Part shown: positions 32,917-41,047 of the stretch, in pieces
Layout of the letters: each line of letters begins with the position of its first letter
Numbering within the stretch: position 1 is the stretch's first letter
Assembly: GCF_006438875.1 (NCBI RefSeq)
Contig: NZ_RCZH01000001.1
Location: 456,158 to 520,157, forward strand
Direction: 5' to 3'
Source of the DNA: Flavobacterium pectinovorum
GTDB taxonomy: Bacteria > Bacteroidota > Bacteroidia > Flavobacteriales > Flavobacteriaceae
Length of the DNA: 64,000 nt
The notes under the pieces: generated by a model
What the model was told of the DNA's origin: nothing
The model's database searches: none
What the model saw: only the letters and a program-made list of their open reading frames with translations
Translations under genes and position numbers: made by a program

Positions 32917-35082
32917 TTACTTCTTTCCAGCTTCAACGAACTCCAATTCATCCAAACTTACTTTCGAAGTAAAAATCCCGTAATTTACCGTTGCTTTATT
33001 TTTTTCGATGGAATCGATACTTCCAACAGATCTTCCGTCCACCATTCTTACACGATCACCAACTTTCAAAACTGGTTTTGGTTTTTCGATAATAGGTTTG
33101 AGTTTCTTTTCTTTTTTCTCTTTTCGAATTTCTTCTACTTGAACAGAAACTTCAGCAATAACTTCTTTTTTCTTTTCGATTATAGCTTTGGCTTCTTTTG
33201 GAGTTGCTTTTTTACGTTTTGAATTTTCAATTTCAATAATTTTCAAAAATTCTCCTAAGAGTTCTTTCTTGTTTTTGTTGTTGAAATATTTCTCCGAGAT
33301 ATCTTCAATTTTCTGACCAATGTAAATCGTCTTTTGGTTGCTATCATACAATTCCTGATAGCTTTCCAGTTTTTGTTTGATTTTTACATTGATGTTTTCC
33401 ATTTTTTTACCTTCTTCACGGGCTCTCGTTTCTTCTTCTTTTAGATTTATAGAAGTTTTCTCGAGTTTCGATCTCTCTTTCTGAAGCGTTGCGATTGTTT
33501 TATCAAAACGAACTTTGCCAACTTCAATTTTCTTTTTGGCGCGATTGATTAATCCGTAAGGAATTCCGTTTTTCAAAGCCACTTCAAAAGTAAAGGAACT
33601 TCCTGCCTGACCTAATGCTAACTTATACATTGGTTCCAATGATTTTTCGTCAAACATCATATTTGCATTTGTAGCAAAAGGCAATTCGTTAGCCAGAATT
33701 TTCAAGTTGGAATAATGCGTTGTAATAATTCCGAAAGCTTCACGATGGTAAAATTCTTCCAAAAAGATTTCGGCTAACGCGCCACCCAATTCGGGATCAG
33801 AACCTGTACCAAATTCATCAATTAAAAACATGGTTTTCTTGTTGCACTTCTTCAAGAAGTAATTCATGTTTTTTAATCGGTAACTATAGGTGCTTAAATG
33901 ATTTTCAATAGATTGATTATCTCCAATATCCGTTAGAATTCTGTCAAACAAGAAAGTTTCACTTCGTTCATGCACCGGAATCAACATACCGGATTGCAAC
34001 ATCAATTGCAATAAACCAACTGTTTTAAGCGAAATTGTTTTTCCTCCAGCATTTGGCCCGGAAATTACAATGATTCGGTTATCTTGTTTTAATTCAATGG
34101 TTTGCGGATGTGTGATTTCATTTTTTTGTTTGTTGTTCAAATACAAAATCGGATGATAGGCTTCTCTGAAAAATAATCTTCTTTCTTCTGTAATTGTTGG
34201 TAAGATTCCGTTTATTCTATTCGCATATTTCGCTTTTCCAGCAACGACATCTATATCACTTAAAAATTCCTGATACTCAATCAACAAAGGTAAATATGGA
34301 CGAATCTGATTTGATAATTGTTTTAGAATTCTGGTAATCTCTTCTTTTTCTTCGTATTCAAGATTAGCTAATTCACGAGAATATTGCAATGTTGCCTCTG
34401 GTTCTATATAAGCAATGCTTCCTGTTTTTGAACTTCCTAGAATAGAGCCTTTTACTTTACGGCGATACATTGCCAAAACAGCCAAAACTCTACGGTTTTG
34501 AACAAAACTTTCTTTAATATCGTCGAGATATCCAAGACTATTGTTATGAGAAAGAGCGACTCCAAAACTTTGGTTTACTTTGCCGCGAACAATATTCATA
34601 TTCTGGCGAATGCTTAATAAAGCGGGAGAAGCGTTGTCTTTTATTTCGCCATATTTGTCTACAATGGCATCAATTAAGGTTACAATGTCTTTTGTATATT
34701 CAACTCTTGAGGCTCTGGCGTTTAGATTTGGATAATAATCATCGAATTTTTTAAGGAAATTCAGTAAGAAATTTGATGTTGACGAAAGGGTTGCAATTTT
34801 TCTAAAACTTCCTACTTCAAGAAAGCTGTCTTCAATTGCTAAAAATTTGATTTCGTGTGTTATAGCGTCAAATCCATGATTAGGAATTGCGTTGTTATTT
34901 TGAAAAGACGAAACATATTCTGATGTTTGCATCAAAGCCTGCATCAAAGTTTCTTTGTCTCTAAAAGGGATTATTTGTAAAGCTTTTTCTTTTCCAATAT
35001 CCGTATTGCAGCCCGCTGAAATGGTTTCAAGTACTGTTGGAAATTGTAAATCTTGTAATGTTTTTTCGGTGATGGATATCAT
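32917..35082 (-). CDS. MutS2-family DNA ATPase lacking the Smr nuclease domain
   Basis: This 721-residue MutS-like protein lacks the mismatch-binding domain. N-terminal helices (TLQDLQFPTVLETI) and a lever/clamp region (about 150-300) lead to the ATPase: Walker A VISGPNAGGKTISLKT (about 330), LIDEFGTGSDPELGGALAEI and ITTHYSNLKILAN. A coiled coil (about 500-640) follows. The protein ends with a KOW-like segment (LKVGDRVRMVDGRSVGSIDSI). Classical MutS2 continues into an Smr endonuclease domain; here the stop comes before it. MutS2 acts on recombination intermediates and, in Bacillus, on collided ribosomes. ATG start. Confidence 0.9.
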   Translation of the reverse strand: MISITEKTLQDLQFPTVLETISAGCNTDIGKEKALQIIPFRDKETLMQALMQTSEYVSSFQNNNAIPNHGFDAITHEIKFLAIEDSFLEVGSFRKIATLSSTSNFLLNFLKKFDDYYPNLNARASRVEYTKDIVTLIDAIVDKYGEIKDNASPALLSIRQNMNIVRGKVNQSFGVALSHNNSLGYLDDIKESFVQNRRVLAVLAMYRRKVKGSILGSSKTGSIAYIEPEATLQYSRELANLEYEEKEEITRILKQLSNQIRPYLPLLIEYQEFLSDIDVVAGKAKYANRINGILPTITEERRLFFREAYHPILYLNNKQKNEITHPQTIELKQDNRIIVISGPNAGGKTISLKTVGLLQLMLQSGMLIPVHERSETFLFDRILTDIGDNQSIENHLSTYSYRLKNMNYFLKKCNKKTMFLIDEFGTGSDPELGGALAEIFLEEFYHREAFGIITTHYSNLKILANELPFATNANMMFDEKSLEPMYKLALGQAGSSFTFEVALKNGIPYGLINRAKKKIEVGKVRFDKTIATLQKERSKLEKTSINLKEEETRAREEGKKMENINVKIKQKLESYQELYDSNQKTIYIGQKIEDISEKYFNNKNKKELLGEFLKIIEIENSKRKKATPKEAKAIIEKKKEVIAEVSVQVEEIRKEKKEKKLKPIIEKPKPVLKVGDRVRMVDGRSVGSIDSIEKNKATVNYGIFTSKVSLDELEFVEAGKK

Positions 35083-35105
35083 TATATATCGTAAGTTGTA
35101 AAGTT

Positions 35106-35113
35106 CAAAGTTA
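35106..35113 (-). promoter_or_regulatory. -7 box upstream of the MutS2 gene
   Basis: TAACTTTG on the minus strand matches TAnnTTTG, 23 bp before the ATG. It sits within AAAGTT-type simple repeats, so chance is possible. Confidence 0.35.
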
Positions 35114-35192
35114 CAAAGTTTTAAAACTAAATAGAACTATTAATTAGTACTTTGAAAAAAACTTTGCGTAATTTGTTATAAAATTTAGTAAA

Positions 35193-35864
35193 ATGGAAAT
35201 CAATCTTTCTCCAGAGTGGCAATCAGTTTTAAAAGATGAAATTCAAAAGCCTTATTTCAAGGAATTGATGTTGGCTTTAGATCTTGAATATCAAACTCAT
35301 ACTTGTTATCCTCCGGCTGAATTGATTTTTTCTGCTTTTAATAATTGCTCTTTTGCAAATCTAAAAGTAGTCATTATTGGTCAGGATCCTTATCATGGAG
35401 AAGGCGAAGCCAATGGTTTGAGTTTTTCTGTGAATGATTCAGTTAAAATTCCGCCTTCATTGCGTAATATTTTTAGAGAATTAAACGATGATTTAGATGC
35501 TGTTTTTATGCCAGCTTCCGGTAATTTGGAAAAATGGGCGCAACAAGGTGTTTTGCTTTTAAACGCTTCATTAACAGTTCGTAAAGACAGCCCAAATAGT
35601 CACAAACATCTGAAATGGAATCTTTTTACAGATGCTGTAATTCAAGCTATTTCTGATCAAAAAGAAAATGTCGTCTTCTTATTATGGGGAAGTTTTGCTC
35701 AGAAAAAAGGATTAAAAATCGATCGCTCGAAACATTTTGTTCTAGAATCAGGACATCCTTCACCAATGAGTGCTAATCAGGGAAAATGGTTCGGGAATAA
35801 ACATTTTAGTCAAACAAATGACTTTCTAAAATCTAAAGGAATTGAAGAAATAGAGTGGTTATAA
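35193..35864 (+). CDS. ung: Uracil-DNA glycosylase
   Basis: This 223-residue family-1 UDG removes uracil from DNA to start base excision repair. The water-activating loop GQDPYHGEGEANGLSFSV carries catalytic Asp65. Further motifs are IPPSLRNIFREL, GVLLLNASLTV, VVFLLWGSFAQKK and the DNA-intercalation loop GHPSPMSANQG with its conserved His. Length and motifs are fully standard. ATG start. It is followed by the third MITE-like repeat. Confidence 0.97.
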   Translation: MEINLSPEWQSVLKDEIQKPYFKELMLALDLEYQTHTCYPPAELIFSAFNNCSFANLKVVIIGQDPYHGEGEANGLSFSVNDSVKIPPSLRNIFRELNDDLDAVFMPASGNLEKWAQQGVLLLNASLTVRKDSPNSHKHLKWNLFTDAVIQAISDQKENVVFLLWGSFAQKKGLKIDRSKHFVLESGHPSPMSANQGKWFGNKHFSQTNDFLKSKGIEEIEWL

Positions 35865-35892
35865 GGGTTTAAGCCATATTTACAACACAATC

Positions 35893-35978
35893 TTGTCATT
35901 TCGAGGAACGAGAAATCACATAACGGATTTACAGTTCGTTGCTCTCTGGATGTGATTTCTCATTCCTCGAAATGACAA
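35893..35978. repeat. MITE-like inverted repeat, copy 3
   Basis: An 86-bp element with arms TTGTCATTTCGAGGAACGAG and a complement with one G/A change, continuing AAATCACAT and ATGTGATTT. Shorter loop than the other copies. It lies between the convergent ends of ung and the next minus-strand gene. Confidence 0.85.
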
Positions 35979-35997
35979 AAAAAGCTATTATTTTTTT

Positions 35998-36384
35998 TTA
36001 TTTTTCGATAGGTTTCTTAACAATCTCGTCTAGAATCGCTTTATTTTCATAGTTAATTACTTTAAGGATTATCTCTTGGTTTTTAACTGTTTTTCCTTCT
36101 ATGATGTATAATTTTCCTTTTTTGAATGGAACATTACTTTGATCAAAATCAACATCTCCATAAGTCAATGTGTTTTTAATATCTGTAGTATCAACCCATT
36201 TTTCATTTAAAGTCTGAATTGCCGCAGGAGAATATTGGAAAGGTTTTGTCCTTAAATTATTCAGAACTCTGGCGTTCGGAAAGTAATTGCAACGAGTGTC
36301 TTTTCCACTAAAAACAAGGGCTACAAAAAAGCATCCCATAATCAAACCAATCAAATAATATGCAAAACGATGTACGAACTTCAT
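35998..36384 (-). CDS. Membrane-anchored hypothetical protein (DUF4258-like)
   Basis: A 128-residue protein starting MKFVHRFAYYLIGLIMGCFF: one N-terminal TM anchor, then GKDTRCNYFPNARVLNNLRTKPF, a conserved pattern I associate with a Bacteroidetes DUF4258-type protein. The C-terminal part (YIIEGKTVKNQEIILKVINYENKAILDEI) looks like a small beta-rich domain. The ATG at 36384 is chosen; the longer reading starts at a TTG. Promoter at 36400-36431. Function unknown. Confidence 0.65.
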   Translation of the reverse strand: MKFVHRFAYYLIGLIMGCFFVALVFSGKDTRCNYFPNARVLNNLRTKPFQYSPAAIQTLNEKWVDTTDIKNTLTYGDVDFDQSNVPFKKGKLYIIEGKTVKNQEIILKVINYENKAILDEIVKKPIEK

Positions 36385-36399
36385 GAAATAAAATTTTTG

Positions 36400-36431
36400 C
36401 AAAGGTACACTAAAGTTCCCTTAAAATACAA
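36400..36431 (-). promoter_or_regulatory. Promoter of the DUF4258-like gene
   Basis: On the minus strand, TTG (36429-36431) and TACCTTTG (36400-36407) are spaced by 21 bp, matching the Bacteroidetes consensus. It overlaps the end of the alanine dehydrogenase gene, and the -7 box lies 15 bp before the ATG at 36384. Confidence 0.55.
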
Positions 36432-37620
36432 GTAAATTAATATCGTTATCAGGCAAATCAAACCATTCGCCAATTGCTTTATTGGTAAGGATTCCGTGGT
36501 ATAAATAAATTCCGTTTTTTAGACCTTTGTTACATCTTATAGCACTTTCTAATCCGCCATCTTCAGCTATCTGAAGTAGGTAAGGAGTTAAGATGTTACT
36601 AATTGATAATGAGGCGGTTTTAGAGTATCTTGACGGAATATTTGGTACGCAATAATGCAAAACATTGCTTTTTATAAAAGTAGGTTTTTCGTGTGTTGTA
36701 ACTTCTGAGGTTTCAAAACAACCTCCAGTATCAATACTTACATCTACAATTACGGCGCCTTTTTTCATGTGTTCGACCATAGTTTCTGTAACTATAATAG
36801 GGCAGCGTTCTTTTCCACGCATCGCACCAATAGCGACATCACAACGTCTTAAAGCTTTTAATAATGCTTTTTGCTGAACAGTTGAAGTGAAGATTCGTTG
36901 GTTTAGATTATTTTGTAAACGACGTAACTTAGTGATGGAATTGTCAAAAACTTTTACGTTTGCACCCAATCCAATGGCAGTTTTAGCAGCAAATTCACCT
37001 ACAGTTCCAGCGCCTAAAATCACGACTTCAGTAGGAGGGACGCCCGTAATATTACCAAATAAAAGTCCTTTTCCAAATTCATCCGTAATCATTAATTCGG
37101 CTGCAATAAGTATAGATGCTGTTCCGGCAATCTCGCTTAATGATTTTACTGCAGGATACGAACCGTCTTCGTCTTTTATATATTCAAAAGCAAGTGCGGT
37201 TATTTTTTTTTGAGCCAAAGCTTCAAAATATTCTTTCTTTTTAGTTTTTAACTGAATAGCCGAAATAATAATCGTTTCGGGATTAATCATTTTGATTTCA
37301 GCCAATGTTGGAGGTTCTACTTTAAGCAACATTGGGCAGCCAAAAACTTTTTTAGTGTCTTTTGTTACTTCTGCACCGGCATCAGAATATTCTTTATCAG
37401 AATAACTTGAGCTTTCTCCGGCACCAGATTCAATCATAACACGGTGACCTTCATAAGTCAATGAGTTTACAGCATCCGGAGTCAGGCAAATACGACGTTC
37501 CTGGTAACTTGTTTCTTTAGGGATTCCTATAAAAAGTTCACTTTTGAATCGGCCAATTTCAAGTTTTTCTTCTTGTGGCAACAATTGTTGTTTCGTAAAT
37601 GGAGTGAGGGTAATTGACAT
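36421..37620 (-). CDS. Alanine dehydrogenase (AlaDH/PNT family)
   Basis: This 399-residue enzyme has the AlaDH/PNT N-domain opening IGIPKETSYQERRICLTPDAV, GHRVMIESGAGESSSYSDKEY and the NAD-binding Rossmann motif VVILGAGTVGEFAAKTAIGL (about 195-214). KGAVIVDVSIDTGGCFETSE and the C-terminal helix motif NILTPYLLQIAEDGGLESAI complete the family pattern. It interconverts alanine and pyruvate with NAD. A pyridine nucleotide transhydrogenase alpha subunit is less likely, since no beta subunit is present. It has about 20 more N-terminal residues than classical AlaDH, a form I associate with Bacteroidetes. Confidence 0.88.
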   Translation of the reverse strand: MSITLTPFTKQQLLPQEEKLEIGRFKSELFIGIPKETSYQERRICLTPDAVNSLTYEGHRVMIESGAGESSSYSDKEYSDAGAEVTKDTKKVFGCPMLLKVEPPTLAEIKMINPETIIISAIQLKTKKKEYFEALAQKKITALAFEYIKDEDGSYPAVKSLSEIAGTASILIAAELMITDEFGKGLLFGNITGVPPTEVVILGAGTVGEFAAKTAIGLGANVKVFDNSITKLRRLQNNLNQRIFTSTVQQKALLKALRRCDVAIGAMRGKERCPIIVTETMVEHMKKGAVIVDVSIDTGGCFETSEVTTHEKPTFIKSNVLHYCVPNIPSRYSKTASLSISNILTPYLLQIAEDGGLESAIRCNKGLKNGIYLYHGILTNKAIGEWFDLPDNDINLLVF

Positions 37621-37702
37621 GGGTTGTGCAAATATTAAGAGTACAAATTACGTAAAAAGTTTTAAAATCAATGTAAAAATTGTGCTAATACTGTTTTAAT
37701 AA

Positions 37703-38176
37703 TTAGGTCATTACTTTTTCCATTTTTATATCGGCTCGTTCATAACTCACATCTCCTAAAGCAATTTCTACAAAACCAAACTTTTCATATAAATGAATTG
37801 CGGGAAGCAGTTTTCTATTTGAGTACAAAAGCAATTTTTTAATGTCATATTCTTCGGCTACAGCCAAACAATGAATCAATAGTTTATTTCCAATTCCAAG
37901 ACCTTGTGCTTTGTCAGAAACTGCCATTTTGCTCAATTCGAATGTATCATTGTCGACTTTCATTAAAGAAACAGTTCCGATAATTTCATCATTATACTTT
38001 GCATAGAAAATAAGCCCGCCTTTATCAATAATTTCTTCTTGCGGATTCGAAAGTACGTACTCGTCTCTTTCCTCAACTCTAAAATACTTCTGAAGCCATT
38101 CTATATTTAAGGTCTTGACGTGTTCTTTTAAATCTGAAGAAAAAGGGATTATTTCTACTGTATTTTGAAGGTTCAT
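37703..38176 (-). CDS. GNAT-family N-acetyltransferase
   Basis: A 157-residue protein with the GNAT core: strand IIGTVSLMKVDNDTFELSKMAVS, the acetyl-CoA loop DKAQGLGIGNKLLIHCLA (Q/R-x-x-G-x-G/A) and the C-terminal strand GFVEIALG. It transfers acetyl from acetyl-CoA to an amine; the substrate is unknown. ATG start. Its start codon immediately follows the stop of the upstream gene (38177), indicating tight co-transcription. Confidence 0.9.
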   Translation of the reverse strand: MNLQNTVEIIPFSSDLKEHVKTLNIEWLQKYFRVEERDEYVLSNPQEEIIDKGGLIFYAKYNDEIIGTVSLMKVDNDTFELSKMAVSDKAQGLGIGNKLLIHCLAVAEEYDIKKLLLYSNRKLLPAIHLYEKFGFVEIALGDVSYERADIKMEKVMT

Positions 38177-38677
38177 TTATTCTTTTAATTTATACTTATC
38201 ACTAATGTTTATCCATTTGTTTTCTTTTAATGAAAAAACATATCTAAAATCTGGTTGATAACCATTGGTTCCGCCACAAGATATTGTTGAATTAATTTTT
38301 TTGAAATGTAGATCATTATTGAAAAAAACACCTTTCTTAACCGTGATAAGAACTTCTCCACAATTAATATCAATCGTGTCTTTTGAAATTATTTTATGAC
38401 TCAATCGATAGATTCTTAATTGCTTATTGTTTTTGTAAGCAATTTTAAAGATTTCTTTTTCACTTGGGAATTTGTAAACGCTTTCTTTAAACTTATCTTT
38501 AATTCTATCTGTTTCTGAATTAGGTTCAATGTATTTATAGCCACTTGATAACATTAAATCAAATCGACTATTCATGGCAGTAATATATAGATTGTCTAAA
38601 ATTTCAAGTTTATCTGTTTGTGCTTTTGAAAAACTAAAAACAAAAAAGAGACTAATAATAAATACTTTTTTTATCAA
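38177..38677 (-). CDS. Secreted hypothetical protein
   Basis: A 166-residue protein with signal peptide MIKKVFIISLFFVFSFSKAQ, then an unrecognised domain (NLYITAMNSRFDLMLSSGYKY...VFSLKENKWINISDKYKL) that looks like a small beta sandwich. The start is TTG at 38677; an in-frame stop lies just upstream and no ATG precedes the signal peptide. Located between tsaE and the GNAT gene, all co-oriented. Function unknown. Confidence 0.6.
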   Translation of the reverse strand: MIKKVFIISLFFVFSFSKAQTDKLEILDNLYITAMNSRFDLMLSSGYKYIEPNSETDRIKDKFKESVYKFPSEKEIFKIAYKNNKQLRIYRLSHKIISKDTIDINCGEVLITVKKGVFFNNDLHFKKINSTISCGGTNGYQPDFRYVFSLKENKWINISDKYKLKE

Positions 38678-38702
38678 ATTAAATAATTTCTATGTTCTTG
38701 TT

Positions 38703-39110
38703 TTAAACCAATTTTAACTCTCTTCTTCCATCTGCCAATAACTCAATCGTTACTACAGAATGTTCTTTGGGAATTAAACTTGCGATTTTTTCAGACCATT
38801 CAATAAAGCACCAATTCCCGGAATATAAATAATCGTCAACTCCCATATCAAGCGCTTCGGTTTCCCTATTTAATCTGTAAAAATCAAAATGATAAACGAT
38901 TTGATTGTTAGAAGTATAGTATTCATTTACCAAAGAAAATGTAGGACTGCTTGTTGCATCCTGAACCCCTAAATTTTTACAAAGCTGTTTGATTAAAGTA
39001 GTTTTTCCAACGCCCATTTCTCCATTAAAAAGGATAATTTTATTTGGGTTTGAAGCTATAATTTGCTCGGCTACTTCCGGAATCTGATCTAATGAAAAAA
39101 CGATATTCAT
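38703..39110 (-). CDS. tsaE: tRNA t6A biosynthesis ATPase TsaE
   Basis: This 135-residue P-loop protein has Walker A NGEMGVGKTTLIKQL (about 29-43), the conserved SSPTFSLVNEYY (residues that accept the nucleotide base and phosphate) and YHFDFYRL, ending in the typical CFIEWSEKIASLIP. TsaE works with TsaB and TsaD to put threonylcarbamoyl on A37 of ANN-decoding tRNAs. Its partners are not in the window. ATG start. In this family it often sits beside alanine dehydrogenase, as it nearly does here. Confidence 0.95.
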   Translation of the reverse strand: MNIVFSLDQIPEVAEQIIASNPNKIILFNGEMGVGKTTLIKQLCKNLGVQDATSSPTFSLVNEYYTSNNQIVYHFDFYRLNRETEALDMGVDDYLYSGNWCFIEWSEKIASLIPKEHSVVTIELLADGRRELKLV

Positions 39111-39158
39111 TGTTGTAATTATTTAGTACGATTGTCTTTCGCGAAAGCGAAATTATTT

Positions 39159-39237
39159 TTGCCACGAATTTCACGAATTTTCACGAATTAAAAAATATTA
39201 TTAAAAAATTCGTGCTAATTAGTGAAATTTGTGGCAA
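39159..39237. repeat. Long inverted repeat of the GCCACGAATTTCAC family
   Basis: Arms TTGCCACGAATTTCAC (39159-39174) and its near-complement GTGAAATTTGTGGCAA (39222-39237), with further CACGAATT units and an AT-rich loop, lie between porX and tsaE. It is the longer relative of the copy at 2968-3013. Confidence 0.8.
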
Positions 39238-39272
39238 CTTTTTATACTGAAAACTGCGACTGAAAACTCTTT

Positions 39273-40826
39273 TTATTTCGGATTAAATACCAAAAACGGG
39301 ATAATCATTTCTTCTAATGAAATTCCTCCGTGTTGATACGTATTTCTGTAATAACTCACATAATGATTGTAGTTGTTTACATAGGCCAAAAAGAAATCAT
39401 TCTTAGCGAATATAAAGGAACTACTCATATTTATTGCCGGTAAACCAATGTCTTTGGGTTCTTTTACGACATAAACATCTTTTTGTTCATATGTTAAACT
39501 ACGTCCGGTTTTGTAGCGCAAATTTAAACTTGTATTTTTATCTCCAACCACTTTTGATGGATTTTTTACATTAATTGTACCGTGATCTGTGGTCAAAATT
39601 AATTTGAAACCTAAAAGCTGTGCTTGCTGAATAATTTCTAATAAAGGGGAATTTTTAAACCAGCTTAAAGTCAAAGAACGATACGCTTTATCATCTGAAG
39701 CCAGTTCTTTTACAACTTCCATTTCAGTTTTTGCGTGCGATAACATGTCTACAAAGTTGTAAACTACGGTTACCAAATCGTTGCCCTTTAAGGCTTTGAA
39801 GTTTTCCGCAAGTTTTTTTCCACCAGCGTAATTCGTGATTTTAAAATAATCTTCTTTAATATTTAATCCCAAACGCTTTAATTGAGCCGAAAGAAATTCG
39901 GCTTCATAAAGATTTTTTCCACCGTCTTCGACATCATTTTTCCAATATTGCGGAAATTGTTTCTCCATTTCTGTTGGTAATAAACCTGAGAAAATGGAGT
40001 TTCGCGCGTATTGTGTCGCTGTTGGAAGAATAGAAAAATAAGGAACTTCTTTTTCTAATTTATAGTAGTTAGAAACCACTGTTTCAAAAGATTTCCACTG
40101 ATCGTATCGTAAGTTATCAATGACAACAAACAAAATTGGTTTGTCTTTCTTTTTAATTTCTGGAACTACTAATTCCTTAAATAAGGTATGAGATTGTATT
40201 GGTTTATCTGCTTTTGGAGCAAACCAGTCTTCGTAGTTTCTTTCTATAAACTTTCCGAATTGCGAATTAGCTTCAACTTTTTGAGATTCAAGAATTTCTA
40301 TCATTCCCTGATCGTTGATGTTTTCTAATTCTAATTCCCAAAAAATCAATTTTTTGTACAGTTCAACCCAATCTTCAAATGAATTGACCATAGCTAATTC
40401 CATTGAGATTTTGCGGAATTCCTTCTGATAATCTAAAGTTGTTTTCTCTGATATTAATCTCGAATGATCCAGATTTTTTTTCAAACTCAATAGAATCTGG
40501 TTTGGATTTACTGGTTTTATTAAATAATCGGCGATTTTAGAACCAATGGCTTCTTCCATTATATATTCCTCTTCACTTTTAGTGATCATAATCATCGGGA
40601 TTGCTGATTTTTTCTCTTTCATTTCAGAAAGTGTTTCCAAACCACTCATTCCGGGCATATTCTCATCAAGAAAAACAATGTCAAAATTATCTTCTTCAAA
40701 TAGAGTAATAGCGTCTAGGCCGTTATTACAAGTAGTTACAGCGTAGTTTTTTTTCTCCAGAAATAATATATGTGGTTTCAAAAGATCGATTTCATCATCG
40801 ACCCAAAGTATTTTTATCTTATCCAT
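39273..40826 (-). CDS. porX: PorX: response regulator with PglZ phosphatase-like domain
   Basis: A 517-residue protein. Residues 1-125 form a CheY-like receiver: VDDE acidic pair, phospho-acceptor Asp54 in FDIVFLDENMPG, MITKS and the K of ADYLIKPVNP. A helical linker (about 125-205) leads to a PglZ domain (about 230-515) of the alkaline phosphatase superfamily, with ILFVVIDNLRYDQWKSF and LILTTDHGTINVKNP as metal-site motifs. PorX controls type IX secretion genes with PorY in Bacteroidetes. The ATG at 40826 is used; a TTG two codons earlier is disfavoured. The PglZ domain does not indicate a BREX system, since none of its partners is present. Confidence 0.95.
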   Translation of the reverse strand: MDKIKILWVDDEIDLLKPHILFLEKKNYAVTTCNNGLDAITLFEEDNFDIVFLDENMPGMSGLETLSEMKEKKSAIPMIMITKSEEEYIMEEAIGSKIADYLIKPVNPNQILLSLKKNLDHSRLISEKTTLDYQKEFRKISMELAMVNSFEDWVELYKKLIFWELELENINDQGMIEILESQKVEANSQFGKFIERNYEDWFAPKADKPIQSHTLFKELVVPEIKKKDKPILFVVIDNLRYDQWKSFETVVSNYYKLEKEVPYFSILPTATQYARNSIFSGLLPTEMEKQFPQYWKNDVEDGGKNLYEAEFLSAQLKRLGLNIKEDYFKITNYAGGKKLAENFKALKGNDLVTVVYNFVDMLSHAKTEMEVVKELASDDKAYRSLTLSWFKNSPLLEIIQQAQLLGFKLILTTDHGTINVKNPSKVVGDKNTSLNLRYKTGRSLTYEQKDVYVVKEPKDIGLPAINMSSSFIFAKNDFFLAYVNNYNHYVSYYRNTYQHGGISLEEMIIPFLVFNPK

Positions 40827-41017
40827 AAACAAATTTTATTTTAATGCAATTTAGAAGTATAGAACTTAAAAAGTATTAAAAATAGTATAAATTTCAGAAT
40901 AATGATTTGTGATTTTAATGTAATATCTTTTTTTTATTTTGGTATTGCTTTGAAAGTCAGTAGATATTATTGTTATTTTTTAAGTAAAAAACTCCAAATG
41001 GTTTATAGTTATTTACT

Positions 41018-41025
41018 TATATTTG
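41018..41025 (+). promoter_or_regulatory. -7 box upstream of the HD-domain gene
   Basis: TATATTTG matches TAnnTTTG and lies 22 bp before the GTG start at 41048. Confidence 0.5.
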
Positions 41026-41047
41026 TTGATCTAAAAATAACCAAATA

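Noticed and set aside
39273..40826. PglZ domain as part of a BREX phage-defence system
   Set aside because: It is fused to a receiver domain as in PorX, and no BREX methylase, ATPase or protease genes are present.
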